Position numbers and translations under genes: made by a program | Notes under the pieces: generated by a model | What the model saw: the letters and a program-made list of their open reading frames with translations, nothing else | What the model was told of the DNA's origin: nothing | The model's database searches: none | Part shown: piece by piece, positions 44,140-51,212 of the stretch | Layout: every line of letters starts with the position of its first letter | How positions within the stretch are numbered: the first letter of the stretch is position 1 | Assembly: GCF_000241345.1 (NCBI RefSeq) | Contig: NZ_BAED01000025.1 | Span: 1 to 54,561 of the forward strand | Source: Gordonia amarae NBRC 15530 | Lineage (GTDB): Bacteria > Actinomycetota > Actinomycetes > Mycobacteriales > Mycobacteriaceae | Direction of reading: 5' to 3' | Length of the DNA stretch: 54,561 bases

Positions 44140-45593
44140 GCCGCCTCGGACGCAAGCAGCAGACACCCGCCCAGCCGCCGCGACCGGTCCCGCCGCCGGA
44201 CGAGCCCTATGCAGGACTGCTCATCGAGGACGTGCCCAACGACCCCCATGCCGTCGACGAGCGCAATGCCGGCCGCCTCGCCGGCCAACGCGCTGCAACC
44301 GGACCGCATCTTCTGGTGACCTCGGTCACGGGAGCGGGAAAGTCGAGGTCCGTTCTCGGAGTCAACGTAATCGGTTGGGGCGCAAGGCCTGTCGTGTGCG
44401 TCAGCTCGAAAGGCGACCTCGCCGAACTTACTATCCGCCAACGCGCGAAGGTCGGTCCGGTCTACCTGATGGATCTTTCCGGCGGCGAGGTCCGCGACAG
44501 CGAGCTCCAGGGGGTGCCGGTGACCCGCGTGCAGGCCGATCCGTGCGCCCTGGTCCACGACGACGATTCAGCGCTGCAGATGGCCGCTCTGCTCATGGAG
44601 GTCGGCGAGCTGGGCGCCGGCAACGGCAGCGGCAGCGGCGGCGACTCCGCGACATGGCAGACCTTGGCGCGCAGGCCCTTCGCGGCGCTGCTCCAGGCGT
44701 CCGGCTACTACACGCACCCGGAGCGGGGCCTGACGTGGGGCGGTGGTGCGCGCTGGGCAGTGGACGCCGTCGAGAACTCCAGCACCGACGAACCTGCCGA
44801 CGAGGCCGAGCGCGAGGCCAAGCGCAAGGATCTCGACAGCCCTTCCTGGGACGTCGCCTACAAGCGCAACCTGATCCAGGGTAGTTGGCACGCAAAGTCG
44901 TTGCTGTCCGCGCAGCGGCTCGATCCGCGGCAGAGGGATTCGATCGGCATCAACATGCGCAACGGCATGAGCTCCTGGGCCGAGCGGGCCATCTCCGATC
45001 ACGACCCCAAGAAGGTGCCGCCGTTCCGACCCGAGATGCTGGCCGAGCACCCGGGGGCGACCTTGTACATCGTGGCGCCGCTGGGCGGCCCCGGGGCACC
45101 AGCGGCCACCGCCACCATCACGTCGATGGTCGACTTCTGGCGCAAGCGGGTCGGCGCACTGCCGTCGCTGCTCATGGTGATCGACGAACTGCCCAACACC
45201 GCGCCCCTGCCCAGGCTCGCCAACTGGGTCGGCGAGGCCCGAGGCCTGGGCATCCGACTCTGCGTCGCGGTGCAGGGGACATCGCAGTTCGAGCCCCGCT
45301 GGGGATCGGCGGGGCTGCGGATCTTGCGCGACACGTTTCCAGCGATCCTCATGCTTCCCGGCGCCCCGGAACCCGAGCTGATCGAGCGGGCGGCCTGGTC
45401 GGCCGGCAAGACGCAGCGGGGGTCGTCGTCGCTGGACTCCACCGCCAGGGCATCCCAGTCGCGCGAGACGACCGCGGCGGCCGAGGAGGCCGAGCTGGTG
45501 CCCAAGCGGCGCGGCCAGGCCCGCCTCATCATCGCCGGCACCCCCGGCGTCAAGGTGCGCGTGCCCGATATGAGCGACCTCAAGGGCATGTGA
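44136..45593 (+). CDS. VirD4/TraG-like coupling ATPase without membrane anchor
   Basis: A 485-aa P-loop ATPase. Walker A SVTGAGKS is at 63-70, and VVCVSSKGDLAEL and VYLMDLSGGEV follow the T4CP pattern; Walker B LLMVIDELPNTAPLPRLANWVGEARGLGIRLCVAVQGTSQ is near 345-380. Coupling proteins bring the relaxase-DNA complex to the channel. The usual N-terminal membrane helices are absent; anchoring might come from one of the divergent membrane proteins. ATG 44136 overlaps the RHH stop. Confidence 0.85.
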   Translation: MSRLGRKQQTPAQPPRPVPPPDEPYAGLLIEDVPNDPHAVDERNAGRLAGQRAATGPHLLVTSVTGAGKSRSVLGVNVIGWGARPVVCVSSKGDLAELTIRQRAKVGPVYLMDLSGGEVRDSELQGVPVTRVQADPCALVHDDDSALQMAALLMEVGELGAGNGSGSGGDSATWQTLARRPFAALLQASGYYTHPERGLTWGGGARWAVDAVENSSTDEPADEAEREAKRKDLDSPSWDVAYKRNLIQGSWHAKSLLSAQRLDPRQRDSIGINMRNGMSSWAERAISDHDPKKVPPFRPEMLAEHPGATLYIVAPLGGPGAPAATATITSMVDFWRKRVGALPSLLMVIDELPNTAPLPRLANWVGEARGLGIRLCVAVQGTSQFEPRWGSAGLRILRDTFPAILMLPGAPEPELIERAAWSAGKTQRGSSSLDSTARASQSRETTAAAEEAELVPKRRGQARLIIAGTPGVKVRVPDMSDLKGM

Positions 45594-45600
45594 ACGCCCG

Positions 45601-45646
45601 ACAAGAACAGACCCCGGTACCGATCGGTACCGGGGTCTGTTCTTGT
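45601..45646. terminator. 46-bp perfect palindrome terminator
   Basis: The arms ACAAGAACAGACCCCGGTAC and complement meet at CGATCG with no mismatch. It lies 7 bp after the ATPase stop and 24 bp from the convergent gene's stop. Confidence 0.85.
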
Positions 45647-45670
45647 CCGTGGACGCAGTTCAGTTCAGTT

Positions 45671-46060
45671 CTACATCGACTGCATCTGCACCTGCCCCTT
45701 GGACTTCTCAGCCTGGGAGCGGATCGCCTCGCGGTTGCGGTCGAGATCCTTGTTCGCCTGATCCAGCGCCGACTGCGCCTCGTTGTTGCCACCGGATCGG
45801 GACTGTTTGGCTGCCGCCTGCCGCGCCTGAGCTGCCTTGTCGGCGGCATCCTTGGCCGCAGCGGCACGGGCTTCCCGCGCCCGGTCAGTGGACGCCTTCT
45901 GCTGGCGCTTCGCTGCGCGGAACTCGTCGCTGTGCTCGGCCTCCGAGCCGTAACGACGAGCGACCTCGGCTTCCCCTCCTGGGCGGCTGAGGAGGTCCCG
46001 CATGTGGGCTACCCGTTCGGCGTCCACCTCGTCATGGCGCTGCTGCGCATCCGTGGCCAT
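45671..46060 (-). CDS. Coiled-coil accessory protein
   Basis: A 129-aa, highly charged Ala/Gln/Arg/Glu-rich helical protein (AAAAKDAADKAAQARQAAAK, QSALDQANKDLDRNREAI). GGAGG lies about 5 nt before ATG 46060. It lies next to the relaxase operon and behind an operator shared with the RHH gene (46121). A relaxosome or segregation role is possible; no family recognised. Confidence 0.65.
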   Translation of the reverse strand: MATDAQQRHDEVDAERVAHMRDLLSRPGGEAEVARRYGSEAEHSDEFRAAKRQQKASTDRAREARAAAAKDAADKAAQARQAAAKQSRSGGNNEAQSALDQANKDLDRNREAIRSQAEKSKGQVQMQSM

Positions 46061-46120
46061 CGCTTCCTCCGATCTCGGTGCCGGTCTCGGTGATCGGCTC
46101 AATGCGATTCTACTGCATGA

Positions 46121-46139
46121 TTATGCGTCTATGCGCATA
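46121..46139. promoter_or_regulatory. Operator copy 2, before the coiled-coil gene
   Basis: TTATGCGTCTATGCGCATA differs from the copy at 43828 at two central bases only. It lies about 60 bp upstream of ATG 46060. Confidence 0.7.
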
Positions 46140-46144
46140 CCCAA

Positions 46145-46393
46145 TCAACGCCCTAACTCGTCACGCACCCGGATCGCGGTATCGCGGTACCTCCGCGCCA
46201 GCTCGCGCAATTGGCGCGCCTCCTTACGGTCGGCATCGACCTGGTCCATGTACTTGAAAAACATCAGCGTGCCGAAGCCCTGCTCGCGGGCGGCCGCGTC
46301 GTAGCGGTCCTGCGCGATCTGTTCGCGGACCCGCGCCCGGTGAATCAGACCATCGGCCTCGGCGAACAACTCAGCGCTCGTCACGTCACCCAT
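46145..46393 (-). CDS. Small helical protein downstream of the relaxase
   Basis: An 82-aa helical protein rich in Arg, Glu and Ala (IHRARVREQIAQDRYDAAAREQ, DRKEARQLRELARRYRDTAIRVRDEL). The ATG at 46393 overlaps the relaxase stop by one base, so the two are coupled. It is probably an accessory relaxosome protein. Confidence 0.68.
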   Translation of the reverse strand: MGDVTSAELFAEADGLIHRARVREQIAQDRYDAAAREQGFGTLMFFKYMDQVDADRKEARQLRELARRYRDTAIRVRDELGR

Positions 46394-48360
46394 CAGTCAC
46401 CCACCCCGAAGCCCTCGTTCTTGGCCGCCGACTCTTGTGCGGCGACCGCACCGGCACTGTGTTCCACGTCGTCAGCCGCGCCGTCGACGACCGCGCCCAG
46501 ACTGGCTGCTCGCGCACCCAGCGTCTCGGTCGGCACCGGCCGGCGCGCCTGTTCGTATCGCTCGGCGGTTTTCTCATCGACCCACTCCGCCACCGTGCGC
46601 GCGGTGCCGTCGGCGCGCTTGGGTCCCTTGAGTTCGCGCATCGTGTCGAGCTTGGCCGCGGTCATGGCCGCATCAGCGCGTGCCGGGTCGTAGGAATCCA
46701 ACGCGGCATGCTCGTCCGCCAACCGACGCTTGATGATCTTCGCCGCGTCCCGGATCTTTTCCGGCCCCCGACCACGCAGCGGAAATTTCTCGTACAGGGC
46801 GCGCGCCTTCGCCGGATCGCTGTCGAGCCCCCGGACGTCATCGCGCACGGCCTCCACCGCGATCACGGCATCGAGCACCGCGGCGTCAGCATCCGCCCTG
46901 ATGCGTGCGGCGTCGGCCTCGGCACCGTTGGCGATCTCCTCGGCTTTCGCCTGAGCGCCGCCGACGATCTCGCGCGCCTGCTCCTGGGCCCCTCGGACCT
47001 GGTCGGCCATCTCACCGCGGACCTTGCCCTCGATCTGGCCTCGGAATTTCGGCGCGCCATCCGACTTCCACCACGTCGCGTGCTCGGCGACATGCGCCTT
47101 GTACTTCGCAGCCACCTCTGTATCGATATTGCCCTCGCGCTCGTCGAGGCCGGCCTCTCGCTGGTCCAGCGCGGCGGCCCGCCCATCCAACTCGGCCCGT
47201 TCGGCGGCCAGCGCCTCGGCCTCCAGCTGAAGCGACACCGCGGCTGCCGCCGCTTCCCGACGCTGCGCGTCCAACTCGGCAAAGTCGTCTTTTTTCAAGC
47301 TCGTGCGCTCGGGGTTGGCCTCCAGCTCGACGGCGAACCCGGCGTCGATGAGGTGCTGGCGGTAGGTCTCCTGGTATGCGCTCATCTTCGTGCGCCCGGT
47401 GATCGCCACCTCGCGCTGTTCGCCGTCGACCTCGCGGGTCACCGTCGTCTCGCTCGACTGCCCCCACATCTGCTGGGCCTCGGCCTTGAGATCCGCGTTC
47501 GCGCGCACCGGTCGGCCGTCGGGGTGGCGCAGCAGCTCGTCGTCGGCATTGCGCAGCCGGCCGCGTTCGTCCAGCCGAGCGATGTCGGTGGCCTTGATGT
47601 GCGGGGCGTCGCGCAACGTGCCGTCGGCGGACACCGCGACGACCTTGTCCAGGGTCAGCGGCTTCTTGTACCGCACGATCGGCTCGCCGTCGGCGTCGAG
47701 CATCTGGCCGTCGGCGCCCACGCCCATGTCCCGGTGCACCTCGGCGAACGTGTCCGCCATGAAGTGCACATGCACTTGTGACTCATCAAAATTCCAGACG
47801 ACGCCGTGGATGCTGTCGTGGCCACCGCGCAGCACGTCGGTGGTCAGGTGCCTGTGCGTTTCCTCGAACCACCGCCGCACCTCGGCCTTGCCCGCCTCGT
47901 CGTCGGGCATGACCCAGCGGCTGCGCCGCCCCACCTCGACGCCGGCGTCGTTGGTCACCGGGTAGAAGTCCGGCACCTCCTTCAGGAGACTCTTCGGCAC
48001 CCAGCTCACGATCGTCGTGGTCTCAAAAGTCTTCGGGTTCCACTTGCGTTTGACGGCGTCGATCCGGGCATCGCCGTACTCCAGCACGGGCTCGATCCCG
48101 TCGGCCTTCGTCAGTTCGCGGAACCCGCCCTCACCGTCGTTGACATAGGCAGTATTTCGCCGAGTATCCGCAGCGACGATCGAGTGATTCCTCGCCGCCT
48201 GCTTGGCGACGTCGGATTCGTCGAGTGCGCGCATCGCCTCCCTGAGCAATCGCGCCCTGTCGCCGCGGGTGTTCGACGACGCCGGCTTCCCCGGCACCGG
48301 CTCGCCGTGGCGCAGATGCTGCGCGTGCCATCCGGCCCGGCTCGTACCGTCGTCGGCCAC
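46393..48360 (-). CDS. mob: MobV-like (Pre/Mob) relaxase
   Basis: A 655-aa protein. The N-terminal relaxase core includes ARNHSIVAADTRRNTAYVN and the metal motif WNFDESQVHVHFMAD (residues about 189-203), close to the HxDExxPHxH motif of MobV. The long C-terminal part is coiled coil rich in Ala, Glu and Arg (about 330-560), usual for Pre/Mob proteins. GTG 48360 has GGAGG 8 nt upstream; an open frame to 48399 is the alternative. It should nick an oriT in the gap upstream (48361-49000). Confidence 0.83.
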   Translation of the reverse strand: MADDGTSRAGWHAQHLRHGEPVPGKPASSNTRGDRARLLREAMRALDESDVAKQAARNHSIVAADTRRNTAYVNDGEGGFRELTKADGIEPVLEYGDARIDAVKRKWNPKTFETTTIVSWVPKSLLKEVPDFYPVTNDAGVEVGRRSRWVMPDDEAGKAEVRRWFEETHRHLTTDVLRGGHDSIHGVVWNFDESQVHVHFMADTFAEVHRDMGVGADGQMLDADGEPIVRYKKPLTLDKVVAVSADGTLRDAPHIKATDIARLDERGRLRNADDELLRHPDGRPVRANADLKAEAQQMWGQSSETTVTREVDGEQREVAITGRTKMSAYQETYRQHLIDAGFAVELEANPERTSLKKDDFAELDAQRREAAAAAVSLQLEAEALAAERAELDGRAAALDQREAGLDEREGNIDTEVAAKYKAHVAEHATWWKSDGAPKFRGQIEGKVRGEMADQVRGAQEQAREIVGGAQAKAEEIANGAEADAARIRADADAAVLDAVIAVEAVRDDVRGLDSDPAKARALYEKFPLRGRGPEKIRDAAKIIKRRLADEHAALDSYDPARADAAMTAAKLDTMRELKGPKRADGTARTVAEWVDEKTAERYEQARRPVPTETLGARAASLGAVVDGAADDVEHSAGAVAAQESAAKNEGFGVGD

Positions 48361-48556
48361 CGTCGCCACCTCCTCGCTGCGCTCGTCGGGTATGTCCACC
48401 TACCGTCGGCGCGGGGCCCTGGGCTCGCTGCGCTCACCCTGCCCGCACCACCGTCCGGTGGACCTGAATTCGGTGCCAGCGCGGGGCCCTGCACATCGGC
48501 CAGTCCGGTCGCTGCGCTCCCTCCCTGACCTCGTGCTGCCCACGCTACCACCAAAT

Positions 48557-48582
48557 TCAGTTTAGCGCCTTAAAGCGAAAAC
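48557..48582. other. Candidate oriT core upstream of the relaxase
   Basis: AGTTTAGCGCCTTAAAGCG AAAACT is AT-rich inside GC-rich DNA and forms an imperfect inverted repeat, about 200 bp before the relaxase start. Other hairpins follow (ATCCCGGCC/GGCCGGGA near 48632-48652; CCAGGTG/CACCTGG near 48656-48676). Evidence is positional only. Confidence 0.3.
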
Positions 48583-48993
48583 TACCCTCGCTGCGCTCGG
48601 CGGGCTGCGCCCGGTTTCCGCGCGGCGGCATGATCCCGGCCTGCGGCCGGGAAATCCAGGTGCTAACGCACCTGGGAGGGACCGCACCGACCCCTCGATC
48701 CCGGCCTATTCGGCGGGATCTTCGGATCGGATGCTCAGCCCGTGGCCGGCCTCGGGTGCTCGCTCGCTCGCACCCCACGGCGGGCCACCGGGAGAAGGGG
48801 ACGGAACCCAGCGGCGACCGATTGGCCACCCCCGCACCGACTCTCGACATGAGCACCGGCACCGATGCGCCGACCCGGCCAGCCGGGGTCGTGACGGCGC
48901 ATCGGAGTGGGTGTCGTGATGCGGCTTCGAGAGCCGTTGCGAGACGGCGGAATTGAGCCTCGAACTTTTCTGACGGGTAATTCCGGACGCCGC

Positions 48994-49215
48994 TGTTGGC
49001 TACGTTGGCCTCCACTAACGGCTGTTGATAGCCACTTATGTTGGCTATCAACGCCTTCACACAACGATGTTGGCTACGTTGGCCTTTCGTAGTGGCCCTT
49101 GCTGGACAGCACTGTCGGCCATCAACGCCTTCACGCAGCGCTATCGACCATGTTCGCCTCCACTGTCGTCCATCGAGGGACGGCACTGTTGGCTACGTTC
49201 GCCTTCATCGTCACC
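48994..49215. repeat. Degenerate 74-bp tandem repeat, three copies
   Basis: A motif of the form TGTTGGCTA-N5-GCCTTCAC begins at 48994, 49039, 49068, 49113, 49142 and 49187. Spacings alternate 45 and 29 bp, so the period is 74 bp. This could be a centromere-like or regulator-binding array. Confidence 0.7.
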
Positions 49216-49238
49216 GAAAACCGCGCCACGACAACGAA

Positions 49239-49270
49239 AAGACCCCGCCGTGGTGATCCGGCGGGGTCTT
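49239..49270 (-). terminator. Rho-independent terminator of the replication operon
   Basis: Arms AAGACCCCGCCG and CGGCGGGGTCTT with an 8-nt loop; on the minus strand the stem is followed by TTTTCG. It lies 19 bp after the DUF2637 stop. Confidence 0.85.
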
Positions 49271-49288
49271 CCTGGTGAACGCGGGGGC

Positions 49289-50431
49289 CTACCGCACCGC
49301 GGTCAGCGCCGACCGATCGGCGCCCACGCTCGACGCCTTGGCGATCCACCCACTGACCGTGCTCTTTGGCCGGCCGACCGCCTCGGCGATTTCGCGCCTG
49401 CTGGCGCCCGCTTCGTCCATCCGCAGCACCGTCGCCAGGTCGTCCAGCGCGGCGGTGATCCCCGTGGCCGCGCTGACGCGCTCAGCCTCGGACAGCCACT
49501 CGACCGCTTCGGCCGAGTCCTCGTCCTGCCCGGTCGAGCCCCGCTCGTCCGCTCGGTCGCACGGGTCGACAGGCTGCTCGGACACCACGTCATCCAGCTC
49601 GTCCGGCCGGTCGACCGCTCCGGTCGACCACTGCTCGGACATCTGCTCGTCCGATCGGACAGGCAGGTCGGACAGAATCTCGTCCGCCCGATCGACCGGA
49701 TGCTCGTCCACCCGTCCGGCCTGGTCAGGACCGGTCGACCTGATCTCGACCGCCTGCTCGACCGACCGGTCGTCCATCTCGTACGGTGCGGTCGCTCGAT
49801 CGGTCGACCACTGCTCGTCCACCTGCTCGTCCGGTCGCTCGTCCGGTCGCTCGACCACCTCGACCGCATGCTCGACCGGAGCGGTCGGTCGCTGCTCGAC
49901 CGGCTCGTACGGCGCGACCGGCCGATCGACCGACCGCTGCTCGGACAACGTGGCGGCGTCGGCCTCTTCGCGATCGAGACGCATCTCGGCCTCGGCGATC
50001 ACGACGGCCAGCGTTCCGGCGAGGATCACCGAATCGATGATGACCGGGGCCATCCACGACAGCCCTCCGGACATGCCGTAGCGCTCGGCCATGTCCCTCA
50101 GCGCCGCGAACGACATCACGAACGCGATGGCGCCGATCACCGCGAACACGCCTGCGACCACACCGCGCAGCCGCACCAGCCACCGCCGCCGATGCGTCCA
50201 GTCCTGGATCAGGCCGACCAGCAGGTGCGTCGCCAGCAGCAGCGAGACCGGCGCCATGACGGCCAGCAGGACCGCGCCGAACCAGCCGCCCTCCTGACCG
50301 TCCCACTGCATCATCACCGCGTGCAGGCCGTTCAAGACCACCGACACCACCGTGAAGGTCAGGACCAATGCCCACGCCAGGCCCTTGTGGTACGTGTCCG
50401 GCTGGCCAGCCGGCCGCTTCGCCGCTCTCAT
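49289..50431 (-). CDS. DUF2637 (SpdB-like) membrane protein with C-terminal HTH
   Basis: A 380-aa protein. The N-terminal DUF2637 part has four membrane helices (about 20-160; AWALVLTFTVVSVVLNGLHAV, LLAVMAPVSLLLATHLLVGL, GVFAVIGAIAFVMSFAALRDMAE, APVIIDSVILAGTLAVV). A long low-complexity linker rich in Asp, Glu, Arg, Val and Ser (170-310) repeats EQWST units. A helix-turn-helix (SRREIAEAVGRPKSTVSGWI) ends the protein. Related Streptomyces plasmid proteins (SpdB) aid plasmid spread. It overlaps the upstream gene by ATGA. Confidence 0.82.
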   Translation of the reverse strand: MRAAKRPAGQPDTYHKGLAWALVLTFTVVSVVLNGLHAVMMQWDGQEGGWFGAVLLAVMAPVSLLLATHLLVGLIQDWTHRRRWLVRLRGVVAGVFAVIGAIAFVMSFAALRDMAERYGMSGGLSWMAPVIIDSVILAGTLAVVIAEAEMRLDREEADAATLSEQRSVDRPVAPYEPVEQRPTAPVEHAVEVVERPDERPDEQVDEQWSTDRATAPYEMDDRSVEQAVEIRSTGPDQAGRVDEHPVDRADEILSDLPVRSDEQMSEQWSTGAVDRPDELDDVVSEQPVDPCDRADERGSTGQDEDSAEAVEWLSEAERVSAATGITAALDDLATVLRMDEAGASRREIAEAVGRPKSTVSGWIAKASSVGADRSALTAVR

Positions 50432-50979
50432 GCCGCACCCCTCTTCTCCCCGGCCCGCTCGGCCGCGATCCGCGCCTCCGCACCGCACAGGTAGGGCATC
50501 ACCCTGCGGCTGACCACCGCCCGCAGCAGCGCCGCGTCGTGCTCGGGGATCTGCGCCTTCGGGCCCTTGTTGAACAGCCGCCGCATGAGCGCGTGCTCGG
50601 CGGCGTCGATGACCCGCTCGCGGTGCAGCGCGTCGATGGCCCGGCGCGAGTAGTGCGGCCGGTCGAGGTCGCCGGCCACCGCGTGCTGGCGCAGCACCCG
50701 CACCGCTCGCGCGTCGGCCTGCTCCTCGGCGATCCGGTCGTCGTCGAAGCGCTCGACGCACGAGCTGCCCACCGGGTACAGCCGCGCCCCGGTGATCCGG
50801 TTGCCGACCATGTTCAGGTACCGCAGCCCCTCGTGGCCGCAGACGCAGGTCTCGGTCGGACCCCCCGCGTCGTCCTCGTAGAGCACCCTCCACTCGCTCT
50901 TCGCCTGCGCCCAGCTCTCGCCCTCGGACAGATCCACCGCGGTGCCGAGAAGGCGCCGCGCCCACGACGACCCACTCAT
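50428..50979 (-). CDS. Hypothetical protein with possible zinc site
   Basis: A 183-aa protein. TETCVCGHEGLRYLNMVGNRITGARLYPVGSSCVERF has a CxCG ... C spacing that could bind zinc; an N-terminal LLGTAVDLSEGESWAQAKSEW and a helical C-terminal domain with YLCGAEARIAAER follow. Similar small proteins are common on actinobacterial plasmids and phages, without known function. It overlaps both neighbours by ATGA. Confidence 0.68.
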   Translation of the reverse strand: MSGSSWARRLLGTAVDLSEGESWAQAKSEWRVLYEDDAGGPTETCVCGHEGLRYLNMVGNRITGARLYPVGSSCVERFDDDRIAEEQADARAVRVLRQHAVAGDLDRPHYSRRAIDALHRERVIDAAEHALMRRLFNKGPKAQIPEHDAALLRAVVSRRVMPYLCGAEARIAAERAGEKRGAA

Positions 50980-51212
50980 GCCGCCACTCCCTTCAGATCC
51001 TTGATGCGCTCCGGCCGAAAGCCCGACCAGTGCTCCTCGCCGGCCACTACGACCGGTGCCTGCAGATAGCCGAGGGCCATCACGTAGTCGCGGGCCTCGG
51101 GGTCCTGGCTGATGTCGACGACGTCGTACGCGAGGCCATGCTTGTCGAGGGCTCGGTAGGTCGCGATGCACTGCCCGCAGGCCGGCTTGGTGTAAACGAT
51201 GATCGTGTTCAT
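50976..51212 (-). CDS. NrdH-like glutaredoxin
   Basis: A 78-aa thioredoxin-fold protein. The redox motif CGQC (12-15) follows IIVYTKPA, and LGYLQAPVVVAGEEHWSGFRPERI has the cis-Pro and the NrdH-type SGFxxxxI end. NrdH reduces ribonucleotide reductase; on an element it may help supply nucleotides, or act on an element protein. It is embedded in the replication operon with 4-bp overlaps on both sides. Confidence 0.9.
   Translation of the reverse strand: MNTIIVYTKPACGQCIATYRALDKHGLAYDVVDISQDPEARDYVMALGYLQAPVVVAGEEHWSGFRPERIKDLKGVAA

Larger units (their letters stand above)
48361..49288. other. 930-bp gene-free region of the transfer/replication boundary
   Basis: No convincing protein gene. It holds the candidate oriT, small hairpins, a 74-bp tandem array (48994-49215) and a terminator (49239-49270). 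Confidence 0.6.
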
